A stretch of 13,465 nt of DNA, from positions 1 to 13,465 of the forward strand of contig UQVG01000025.1 in NCBI GenBank assembly GCA_900544435.1. Direction: 5' to 3'. The stretch is from an uncultured Erysipelotrichaceae bacterium. GTDB lineage: Bacteria > Bacillota_I > Bacilli_A > Erysipelotrichales > Coprobacillaceae. The position numbers and the translations under genes were made by a program. Below are positions 1 through 8,237 of this stretch, one piece after another. Position 1 is the first letter of the stretch, and each line of letters starts with the position of its first letter. A model generated the notes under the pieces. The model did not search any database, was not told the DNA's origin, and was given only the letters and a program-made list of their open reading frames with translations.

Positions 1-12
1 CCCTAAAGTTGT

Positions 13-51
13 CCCCTAAATAATTTGGCTTTCCCCCTAAATTATTTGGTT
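13..51. repeat. Two imperfect 16-bp direct repeats at the window edge
   Basis: CCCCTAAATAATTTGG (13-28) and CCCCTAAATTATTTGG (36-51) differ by one base and start 23 bp apart. A shorter related piece, CCCTAAAG, begins at position 1. Each unit is itself nearly palindromic around an AAATNATTT core. No coding frame covers them, and they lie beyond the terminator of the GH20 gene. Repeats of this kind occur at ends of insertion sequences (for example multi-repeat ends of IS21-like elements), but the rest of any such element would lie outside the window, so identity is unproven. Confidence 0.55.
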
Positions 52-55
52 ACCC

Positions 56-103
56 AAAAAGACATCGATCATTACCTTAAAAGTAATAAATCCGATGTCT
101 TTT
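56..103 (-). terminator. Intrinsic terminator downstream of the GH20 surface-protein gene
   Basis: A perfect 11-bp stem (AAAAGACATCG on one side, CGATGTCTTTT on the other) encloses an inner ATTAC/GTAAT stem. Read on the minus strand the hairpin is followed by TTTTT. It begins 103 bases after the stop codon of the GH20 gene and is the best end for that transcript. T residues also follow the stem on the plus strand, so it could stop transcription from both sides. Confidence 0.8.
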
Positions 104-162
104 ATCTTTAACTCCAAATTGACTATAAAAGTTTGTAACACATTTTATTAAATCATAAATCA

Positions 163-195
163 CTATATATCCATACATTTATATGTGTTATATAG
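163..195. repeat. AT-rich inverted repeat just behind the GH20 stop codon
   Basis: CTATATA (163-169) pairs with TATATAG (189-195), and the inner segments 172-178 and 181-187 pair with one mismatch and one wobble. It lies 11 bases downstream of the GH20 stop. On the minus strand no T-run follows, so it is not a convincing terminator for that gene; it may protect the mRNA 3' end or simply reflect base composition. On the plus strand it is followed by CTTTTATTATTT. Confidence 0.35.
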
Positions 196-205
196 CTTTT
201 ATTAT

Positions 206-3200
206 TTAATCTTCTTTATTTCTTCTTTGAAGTGCAATATAACCCCCAGCTGTTGCCATAAGTAAAATATATGGTACAACTGACATATCATCACCAGTTT
301 TTATATGAGAGTTATTTTTTGTTGATGATGTTTTATTGTCATCATCTTTTTTTGTACTTGTTTGTATTTGATCATTTGGTTTTTGATTTGGTTGATCATT
401 ATTTCCAGTTTGAGAAACTGTTTTTAAATTCTTAATGGCATCTTGTAGAGATGCTAAAGCTTGATCAACTTCATCTTGAGTTGTATTTTCATTTTGTAAA
501 ACATCTTTTGCATGATCTAATGCTTCTTTAAATACTTTCCATGAATCTACCGTATAATCTTTTTCAACAAAATCATTAGTTGTTTCAATAACATTTGATA
601 ATTCTGTTTTATCTACTATTATAGGAGCATCAACTAATCCTTTAATAGCCTTATCTAAATCATCATAAGCCTTATCAACTTGTTCTTGAGTAGCAGTATC
701 ATCAGCCACTACCTTATTAGCTTCATCTAGTGCATCTTTTAATACTTTCCATGATTCAGGAGTATAATCTTTTTCAACTAATTCTTTAGTTGTTTCAATA
801 ATTTTTAATAACTCTGTTTTATCCGCTACTATAGGAGCATCAACTAATCCTTTAATAGCTTTTTCTAAATCTTCGTAAGCTTTATCAACCTGTTCTTGAG
901 TGGCAGTTTTATTTTCTAAAACTTCTAATGCCTTATTATAAGAAATTTTTAAATCATTCCATGAATCTACTGTATAATCAACTTCGTTTAATTTTTGTAC
1001 TTCTTCTATTAATCTTGATAAATCAGTAGTATCAGCTGCATTTTTTAATGCATCGATAGCATTTTTTAAATTTGTTTCTACAGTTGTAGTATCAGTAGTA
1101 CCCTTAACATATTCCTTTTGACCAGCGATTAAAGCATCAACCATATTAGACACTAAAATGGAAGACTTACCGCTTATATCTAATTGTTCAGCTTCATTAA
1201 TCATATCTCTTAAAGTGTTATCTTCTTGTGGTTGTTCATAAGCAAATTTTACTTCAGAAACTTGATACCAATAACCTGGTTTAGCTACAGTTAAACGGAC
1301 TCTGACATATTTTACTGCTGTTTTTTCAAATGTTGCTGTGTAATCTAAATCATTTTCCGTAATTGATCCAACTTTAGTCCATGTTTCACCATCTAATGAA
1401 ACTTCAATATCTGCACCTTTTAAAGCATCAGCACCTACATTAGAAGGTTGAATAACTTGAACACTTGTCATATTAACAGCTGTAGGAAAACTAAATCTAA
1501 ATTCTTTATCTACTGCTTGTTCTTTTCCAAACCAACACTTAGTATTCAAATCATTATCTATCATCTTTTCATAACTATATTCTTTAGTTGGATACCATTG
1601 ATTTCTTTCGTAATAATTATCTGTTGCAGTAATTGTTGGCGTATTTCCATCAGGTTTTACTAAATTTGATTTAGCAGTTTTAATTGCTTCATAAGCTGCT
1701 TTAGCAGTCTCATCATTTAAAGTATCACTAAATAATAGTGTTTTACCAGCATCTACAGCTTGTTTATATGCTTCATATCCACCAACATAATCATCTTTTT
1801 TTAGTGGGTATGTACTTTGTACATATAATGCATAGTATTCTATTTTAACTACTTTTGCTTTGGCTTTGATAAGTTTATCATATACTTCATCAACTTCTGC
1901 TTGTGTTGCATCAGCTTTATCATTAATAGCTTTAGCAGCTATTAATGCAACTTCATATTCACTAAATGTTTCATTGATATAATCTTTTTCTTTTAATGCA
2001 TTTGTTACTTCATTATTTAAAGCTGCTTTATCTGTATATAATTCATAAGTAAATACATAAACAGCACCTTCTTTAGTATAAGTACCAGTAATTGGTTTAT
2101 TATCAATTACACGATATCCATAAATAGGATCTGCACTAAATTCAAATTCTTCACCAACTGTTCCATATTTAGTTACTTCATGTTTTAATTCTTGATTGTT
2201 TTCATCTACGAAACGAATAGTAATTTTTCCTAAATCACCCGCTGTTAAGAATTCCCCAACATCTGGTAATGTAGATCCTTTTTCAAATCCAGCAACATTA
2301 CCTAATTTTGTATAATTTTCTTGGAAACTATCAAAATCAGTAATTGAATTACTACTTGTATTCCATGATTTAGAAGCTAATGCACGTAACTCATCAGCAA
2401 TATCTTCAGTAATTACATCTTCACTACATAAATTTGGATTATCACACCAAATTGCCAATGAAGCACCCTTGATAAAATCAGAACTATCATTTACAGCTGG
2501 ATTTCCTTGGAATTTTCCAGGTGACCATTCATTATAGATTTTACGATCTGCATTTAAGTTATCAAATGAGTGTTGTTCTCTACCATCTGTAGGTTTACTA
2601 TTACGTAATACATAATAGAAAAAGCTTGCATTGATATTGTAAATTGTATCATGGCCTTTATTAATGAATGTTTGTAAATTTGCAATACTTGAATTCCATG
2701 ACATTTGTGACCAGAAATCAATTCCAATATAATCATGCATTTTTATTTTTTGTGCACCTTCATAAGAATTTTCACCATAATAAACACCATCATTCCAAAT
2801 TCTTGGTGTAAATCCACGATTATGTACATATTCTGCTAAATCATTGATATATCCAGCAATTACATCTTTCCAAATATATCCTTGACCATATTTTTTAACT
2901 GCATATGAATTTAATACACTCTTATATTCTGTGGTAAATGGCGCACGGTCAAACTCCATATACTCATCGCCACCAATATGGAAATCAGTACATCCTTCAA
3001 ATAAATCCATATATTCATCATATAAACTACGAATATATGCAATAGCTTCAGGATTAGTAACATCTAAACCTGATTTATAATGATTTCCACTCGTATTAAC
3101 TTGCCCATATTCTGGATGAGCTTTTAAAATTTGATCAACATGACCTGGACTATCAAATGATGGAATAACATTAATGCCATATTTTTTAGCTTCTGCTAAT

Positions 3201-4003
3201 ATTTCTCTCACTTCTGTCTTTGTTAAATATTGGTCAGAAACGATAGATGGATCTGTTTCACATTCAATTCTAAATCCCATATTTTCAGAAAAATGAATTT
3301 GAAGAGCATTCATTTTCATATATGACATTTCTCTAATTTGACGAATAAACCAATCTTTAGAAATATATTTTCTAGCACAATCGACATGTACTCTACGTTC
3401 TGCAACATTTGGATAATCTACGATTTCACCGTAAACTAATCCATCGTTAGTAATAATCAAATTTTGGATTGTTCTTAATCCGTGCATAACTGCATTTTCA
3501 CTAGCACCAGTTAAACGAACTCCATTTTCTCCAATAGTGATTTTATATGCTTCTTTACTATTAGAGCTACTAGTAATTGAACTTGTTTGATCGATATCAA
3601 TCAAAATATCTCCATAACTCACATCTTTTTCTTGAGCATAAACCATTGCTAATGGAGATGAAATAATTTCTTTTTCAACAAATTCTGAATTTACTAATTT
3701 TACCACTTCTTGTAATCTTGCATTTTCGATATTAGTTTGATTTGCTAAAACAGCTAATCGACTATCAACAGTCATTTTCCAAACTTTATGGCTACTATCT
3801 GCTTTGTAAGATTGAAGAATAGGATTTGTTAATGCTTGTAATTGTTGATCTGTAAGGTTTGAAATACTGTCGCTAGATGTTATTGCAACATTACCTTTAG
3901 CTAAAACTGCCTGAAAACCGACTGCTTGACAAATAATAGCAACTACCAAAAATGCCGGTAAAACTACTTTAAGAAACTTATTCTTCGATACTTTTCCTTT
4001 CAT
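206..4003 (-). CDS. Sortase-anchored GH20 beta-N-acetylhexosaminidase-type surface protein with MucBP, CBM32-like and FIVAR domains
   Basis: A 1265-residue exported glycosidase, expected to remove terminal N-acetylhexosamine (or a disaccharide, as lacto-N-biosidases do) from glycans at the cell surface. Signal peptide: basic start, hydrophobic residues 11-34, likely cleavage after VLA (35). An N-terminal GH20b-like region (about 65-195) precedes the catalytic barrel (about 200-545). HIGGDE at 342-347 supplies the Asp346-Glu347 pair; pocket tryptophans are probably W403, W431 and W519. Then a MucBP-like domain (592-655), two FIVAR-like helical units (658-718, 722-783), an F5/8 type C (CBM32-like) module (790-923), helical spacer, three 70-residue FIVAR repeats (991-1200), a Lys/Thr/Asp-rich linker, and an anchor with IKTGD (1234-1238), a hydrophobic segment and RRNKED. 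ATG start with a modest AAAGTGAG ribosome site. The Tyr after DE and overall pattern recall the DspB/LnbB subgroup, but exact substrate is unknown. Monocistronic, possibly under carbon control through an upstream cre-like site. Confidence 0.9.
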   Translation of the reverse strand: MKGKVSKNKFLKVVLPAFLVVAIICQAVGFQAVLAKGNVAITSSDSISNLTDQQLQALTNPILQSYKADSSHKVWKMTVDSRLAVLANQTNIENARLQEVVKLVNSEFVEKEIISSPLAMVYAQEKDVSYGDILIDIDQTSSITSSSNSKEAYKITIGENGVRLTGASENAVMHGLRTIQNLIITNDGLVYGEIVDYPNVAERRVHVDCARKYISKDWFIRQIREMSYMKMNALQIHFSENMGFRIECETDPSIVSDQYLTKTEVREILAEAKKYGINVIPSFDSPGHVDQILKAHPEYGQVNTSGNHYKSGLDVTNPEAIAYIRSLYDEYMDLFEGCTDFHIGGDEYMEFDRAPFTTEYKSVLNSYAVKKYGQGYIWKDVIAGYINDLAEYVHNRGFTPRIWNDGVYYGENSYEGAQKIKMHDYIGIDFWSQMSWNSSIANLQTFINKGHDTIYNINASFFYYVLRNSKPTDGREQHSFDNLNADRKIYNEWSPGKFQGNPAVNDSSDFIKGASLAIWCDNPNLCSEDVITEDIADELRALASKSWNTSSNSITDFDSFQENYTKLGNVAGFEKGSTLPDVGEFLTAGDLGKITIRFVDENNQELKHEVTKYGTVGEEFEFSADPIYGYRVIDNKPITGTYTKEGAVYVFTYELYTDKAALNNEVTNALKEKDYINETFSEYEVALIAAKAINDKADATQAEVDEVYDKLIKAKAKVVKIEYYALYVQSTYPLKKDDYVGGYEAYKQAVDAGKTLLFSDTLNDETAKAAYEAIKTAKSNLVKPDGNTPTITATDNYYERNQWYPTKEYSYEKMIDNDLNTKCWFGKEQAVDKEFRFSFPTAVNMTSVQVIQPSNVGADALKGADIEVSLDGETWTKVGSITENDLDYTATFEKTAVKYVRVRLTVAKPGYWYQVSEVKFAYEQPQEDNTLRDMINEAEQLDISGKSSILVSNMVDALIAGQKEYVKGTTDTTTVETNLKNAIDALKNAADTTDLSRLIEEVQKLNEVDYTVDSWNDLKISYNKALEVLENKTATQEQVDKAYEDLEKAIKGLVDAPIVADKTELLKIIETTKELVEKDYTPESWKVLKDALDEANKVVADDTATQEQVDKAYDDLDKAIKGLVDAPIIVDKTELSNVIETTNDFVEKDYTVDSWKVFKEALDHAKDVLQNENTTQDEVDQALASLQDAIKNLKTVSQTGNNDQPNQKPNDQIQTSTKKDDDNKTSSTKNNSHIKTGDDMSVVPYILLMATAGGYIALQRRNKED
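404..1033 (-). repeat. Three tandem 210-bp (70-residue) FIVAR-type repeats inside the GH20 gene
   Basis: Residues 991-1060, 1061-1130 and 1131-1200 align without gaps. Shared segments include TQEQVDKAY, KAIKGLVDAP and VEKDYT. The DNA is also closely similar: the stretch starting ataggagcatcaac occurs at 621 and again at 831, exactly 210 bp apart. Units 1 and 2 are most alike over their C-terminal halves, units 2 and 3 over their N-terminal halves, as expected from unequal crossing-over. They probably form a helical stalk that lifts the catalytic part off the wall. Confidence 0.85.
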
Positions 4004-4110
4004 TTTCTACTCACTTTAAATTAATAAATTAATACATATACTAGTTTTTATTAATGATGTAAATTAGGTATATAAAACCAAAAACCTTATCTAAAACTTT
4101 ATGCTAATTA

Positions 4111-4176
4111 TTATCAATTGTTTTATCAATAATAGAATATTAGTAAATTATTATAATAGAATAGTAATTCTACTAT
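4111..4176. promoter_or_regulatory. Cluster of short direct and inverted repeats upstream of the GH20 gene (possible operator)
   Basis: TTATCAAT occurs at 4111-4118 and 4123-4130, a 12-bp period close to one helical turn. ATAATAGAATA occurs at 4129-4139 and 4153-4163, a 24-bp period. The second copy forms the left arm of an inverted repeat (4153-4162 against 4167-4176, one mismatch, 4-base loop). The spacing suggests regulator binding, but the region is so AT-rich that chance repeats are likely. A weak TTGATA hexamer inside the cluster could serve as a -35, without a good -10 partner. Confidence 0.3.
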
Positions 4177-4321
4177 ATTTGTGAATGCCTATTTAAGCGA
4201 GTCATAAAACTATAAATAATACCCCTTAACATCAACATTAATCATTCACCAGTATTTTACGTATTATTTAAGTACTAATTTAACCCCTTTCTTAATTTTC
4301 TTTTTAAACTGCGAACATCCG

Positions 4322-4335
4322 GTTAAGCGCTTACA
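4322..4335 (-). promoter_or_regulatory. cre-like site (CcpA carbon catabolite control) upstream of the GH20 gene
   Basis: On the minus strand TGTAAGCGCTTAAC matches 12 of the 14 positions of the Gram-positive cre consensus TGWAARCGYTWNCW, including the invariant central CG; the core TAAGCGCTTA is a perfect palindrome. It stands out as a GC-containing island in AT-rich DNA. It lies 318 bp before the GH20 ATG and about 80 bp after a candidate start of transcription, a position where CcpA usually represses by roadblock. A glycan-degrading enzyme is a reasonable target for carbon control. CcpA itself is not in the window. Confidence 0.45.
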
Positions 4336-4344
4336 TTTCTCGCT

Positions 4345-4405
4345 AAAAAAAAGTGGTTAGGTTTAAATAAAATGACCGTATTTTTTTATAAAAACCTAAC
4401 ACCAC
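4345..4405 (-). terminator. Long hairpin followed by T8, in the leader region upstream of the GH20 gene
   Basis: Read on the minus strand, GTGG-TG-TTAGGTTT (4405-4392) pairs with AAACCTAACCAC (4364-4353) with a two-base bulge, the AT-rich interior pairs further, and TTTTTTTT follows (4352-4345). This is the form of an intrinsic terminator, but it lies well past the dnaJ terminator and only about ten bases after the predicted start of the promoter at 4422-4450. It is therefore either a leader attenuator for the GH20 gene or the end of a roughly 70-base RNA. Confidence 0.55.
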
Positions 4406-4421
4406 ATTCACTTCTATAAGA

Positions 4422-4450
4422 ATCATATCATGATATAAATATATATTCAA
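4422..4450 (-). promoter_or_regulatory. Candidate sigma-A promoter upstream of the GH20 gene
   Basis: TTGAAT (4450-4445), a 17-base spacer and TATGAT (4427-4422) on the minus strand: four of six and five of six bases of the consensus, with ideal spacing. The 12-bp perfect palindrome ATATCATGATAT (4425-4436) overlaps the -10 and could be an operator. Transcription would start near 4415. In DNA this AT-rich such matches arise by chance, so support is moderate. Confidence 0.45.
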
Positions 4451-4601
4451 TAACCTTTAACATATTATTCCACTTTTTGTGATTTTTTTAACAATTAATA
4501 AAAAACATAACAAACTACTACAATTACAAAGAATTTTTTAGCCATTAATAAATGTTTAAAAACTGTATTCATCCCAAAAATCCAGTTATCAATACAACTA
4601 T

Positions 4602-4636
4602 AAAAACAAAAAAAAGTGAGATGAAACTGAACTCAC
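4602..4636 (-). terminator. Intrinsic terminator ending the hrcA-grpE-dnaK-dnaJ operon
   Basis: On the minus strand GTGAG (4636-4632) pairs with CTCAC (4620-4616) across an 11-base loop and is followed by TTTTTTTTT-G-TTTTTA. It begins 22 bases after the dnaJ stop codon. The stem is short, but the T-tract is long and the position is right for the operon end. Confidence 0.65.
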
Positions 4637-4658
4637 CCCACTATATTTATTCGTTATT

Positions 4659-5780
4659 CTATCTTTTAAATCCTTTCTTAAATGATTCAAAGATAGATTC
4701 TTTTTTGCTTAACTTTTGTAATTGTTCATACAATGATTTTTCTTTACTAGAAAGTTTTGTAGGAATTTTAACTTCAACCTTAACCATTTGATCTCCGTAT
4801 CCATTTCCTCTTAAATCTTTAACCCCTTTACCTTTTAATCTTAAAGTTGTTCCAGATTGTGTTCCTGCAGGAATTTTAACTTTAACATCACCTTGTACTG
4901 TTGGTACATCCACTTCACATCCTAAAGTTGCATCAATTGAACTAATAGGAATTGTAACGTAAATATTGCGTCCTTCACGAATAAAGTGTGTATTATTTCT
5001 TACACGAATTTCTACAAATAAATCACCATTAGATCCACCATTAGATCCTCTTCCACCTTTACCGGCAACACGTAATTGTTGACCATCATTAATACCAGCT
5101 GGAATATCTAATTGAACAGTAACTGTTTTTGTAATATATCCTTTACCATGACAATCAGGGCATTTAACCTTAATTTCTTTACCTGTACCATTACAATGTG
5201 GACATGTTGTTTGTGTTACGAATGTACCAAATGGAGATTGTTGTTGTTTAGAAACAGTTCCTGTACCATTACAATGTGAACATGTTTGTACATCATTAGG
5301 CGTTTTAGCTCCACTACCATGACAATGAGGACATTCTGCATCATAAGTTACTTTAATGTCTTTTTTAACACCATTAATTGCTTCCATGAAATCAATTTCA
5401 AGTCGCATTAAATGGTCATCTCCACGACGAGGTCCATTTTGTCTTTGTCGACGACTTCCCCCGCCACCAAAGAATGAACCAAAAATATCTCCTAAATCGA
5501 CATCTTCAAAACCAAATCCACCAAAGCCACCGGCTCCAGCTCCACCTGCACCTTGTTCAAAAGCAGCATGTCCATAACGATCATAAGCCGCTCTTTTATT
5601 ATCATCAGATAAAACTTCATAAGCTTCTTGAACTTCTTTGAACTTTTCTTCTGCATCAGGTTCTTTACAGATATCGGGATGATATTGTTTTGCTTTTTTA
5701 CGGTATGCACGTTTTATTTCATCAGCAGTTGCTGTTTTTGAAATCCCTAAGACTTCATAAAAATCTCTTTTACTTGCCAT
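4659..5780 (-). CDS. dnaJ: Chaperone protein DnaJ (Hsp40)
   Basis: Cytoplasmic co-chaperone of DnaK: it delivers unfolded polypeptides and stimulates the DnaK ATPase. The 373 residues show the full class I layout. The J-domain (about 1-70) has HPD at 34-36; a Gly/Phe-rich linker runs about 77-108. Four zinc-binding CxxCxGxG repeats have cysteine pairs at 150/153, 167/170, 193/196 and 207/210; two beta-sandwich substrate domains and the dimerisation end follow. Length is normal for the family. ATG start with a good AAAGGA ribosome site seven bases upstream. It is the last gene of the heat-shock operon, separated from dnaK by 61 bp that contain a terminator-like hairpin, so its level is probably set below that of dnaK. 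Nothing is missing or truncated. Confidence 0.98.
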   Translation of the reverse strand: MASKRDFYEVLGISKTATADEIKRAYRKKAKQYHPDICKEPDAEEKFKEVQEAYEVLSDDNKRAAYDRYGHAAFEQGAGGAGAGGFGGFGFEDVDLGDIFGSFFGGGGSRRQRQNGPRRGDDHLMRLEIDFMEAINGVKKDIKVTYDAECPHCHGSGAKTPNDVQTCSHCNGTGTVSKQQQSPFGTFVTQTTCPHCNGTGKEIKVKCPDCHGKGYITKTVTVQLDIPAGINDGQQLRVAGKGGRGSNGGSNGDLFVEIRVRNNTHFIREGRNIYVTIPISSIDATLGCEVDVPTVQGDVKVKIPAGTQSGTTLRLKGKGVKDLRGNGYGDQMVKVEVKIPTKLSSKEKSLYEQLQKLSKKESIFESFKKGFKR

Positions 5781-5806
5781 AAAATCATCCTTTCTATAAT
5801 ACTTTT

Positions 5807-5835
5807 AAAAAACCAAGGAAGAACCTTGGTTTTTT
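5807..5835 (-). terminator. Terminator-like hairpin between dnaK and dnaJ
   Basis: A perfect 12-bp stem (AAAAAACCAAGG against CCTTGGTTTTTT) with a 5-base loop; on the minus strand the GC-containing CCAAGG/CCTTGG part is followed by TTTTTT. It starts six bases after the dnaK stop codon. No good promoter follows before dnaJ (a TATTAT hexamer exists but without a spaced -35), so dnaJ most likely depends on readthrough. Confidence 0.75.
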
Positions 5836-5841
5836 AAGTAA

Positions 5842-7677
<1,836 letters not shown>

Positions 7678-8226
7678 TTATTCACTTACTTTAACTAAAG
7701 ATGCACGAATAACGCGATCTTTTAACATATAACCTTTTTGTAATTCTTCAACAACCATACCAGGTTTAAAGTTTTCATCACTTACAGTCATTACTGCTTG
7801 ATGGAAGTTAGGATCAAATTCTTTACCTTCAGCTTCAATTACTTTAACTCCTTGGTTTTCTAATAATGTCATGATTTGTTTATAAATCATTTCATATCCT
7901 TTTAAGAAGTTTGCCACTTCTTCACTTGGATTTTCAATTGCTAATGATCGTTCAAAGTTATCAACGATTGGTAACATTTGTTCAATAAAACCTTGCATCA
8001 TAAACTTCAAATTATTTGCATGTTCATTTTGCATACGTCTTTTAATGTTTTCCATATCTGCAAACACTTTATAATAATCATTTTTCCATTTATCAACTTC
8101 ACCTTGAAGAATTTTAATTTGATCTTCTTGATCAACTTTTTCCTCTTCAACAACTTCAGCCTCAGCTTCTTTGTTTTCTTCAACTTCTTCAGTTACTTCT
8201 TTTTCAACTTTAGTTTCCTCAGCCAA
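7678..8226 (-). CDS. grpE: GrpE, nucleotide exchange factor for DnaK
   Basis: Dimeric cytoplasmic factor that releases ADP from DnaK and acts as a thermosensor of the chaperone cycle. The acidic, glutamate-rich N-terminal tail (about 1-35) leads into a long coiled-coil helix (about 36-110) and the C-terminal beta-wing. Family motifs FDPNFHQAV and the closing segment VVEELQKGYMLKDRVIRASL are present. Start choice: a TTG at 8226 has AGAGGTG six bases upstream and gives 182 residues. A GTG at 8235 would add three residues, but it is itself the end of that ribosome-site sequence and has little of its own upstream. The hrcA stop lies 11 bases before the TTG, so translation is probably coupled. Normal length for Gram-positive GrpE. 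Confidence 0.97.
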   Translation of the reverse strand: MAEETKVEKEVTEEVEENKEAEAEVVEEEKVDQEDQIKILQGEVDKWKNDYYKVFADMENIKRRMQNEHANNLKFMMQGFIEQMLPIVDNFERSLAIENPSEEVANFLKGYEMIYKQIMTLLENQGVKVIEAEGKEFDPNFHQAVMTVSDENFKPGMVVEELQKGYMLKDRVIRASLVKVSE

Positions 8227-8237
8227 TTTGTTCACCT

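Larger units (their letters stand above)
4004..4658. other. 655-bp gene-free AT-rich regulatory region between dnaJ and the GH20 gene
   Basis: No credible open reading frame on either strand. From right to left it holds the dnaJ terminator (4602-4636), a candidate promoter (4422-4450), a long hairpin followed by T8 on the minus strand (4345-4405), a cre-like palindrome (4322-4335), two AAGGGGT motifs on the minus strand (plus positions 4221-4227 and 4283-4289) that resemble ribosome sites but have no reading frame behind them, and repeats at 4111-4176. The GH20 ATG follows at 4003. Confidence 0.6.

Noticed and set aside
1..51. CRISPR array remnant
   Set aside because: Units are 16 bp with 7-bp gaps, far from repeat-spacer dimensions, and no cas gene is present.
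4210..4245. 11-codon minus-strand frame (MINVDVKGYYL) as a leader peptide for the GH20 gene
   Set aside because: Only a GGTG immediately before the ATG, too close to be a ribosome site, and no regulatory codon run; chance is enough to explain it.
4340..4450. T-box or known riboswitch in the GH20 leader
   Set aside because: No T-box sequence, no specifier arrangement, and no motif of a purine, preQ1, glycine, SAM or c-di-GMP class could be recognised by eye.
4552..4791. 79-codon plus-strand frame overlapping the 3' end of dnaJ
   Set aside because: It runs through the dnaJ terminator and antisense to dnaJ, has no ribosome site and a low-complexity product.
5356..5577. Open frame on the plus strand rich in proline and serine
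   Set aside because: It is the antisense of the Gly/Phe-rich and neighbouring part of dnaJ; its composition follows from that and no ribosome site precedes it.
5785..5800. Independent promoter for dnaJ based on TATTAT
   Set aside because: No -35 at suitable spacing; the upstream 17 bases fall in the hairpin and carry no TTGACA-like hexamer.
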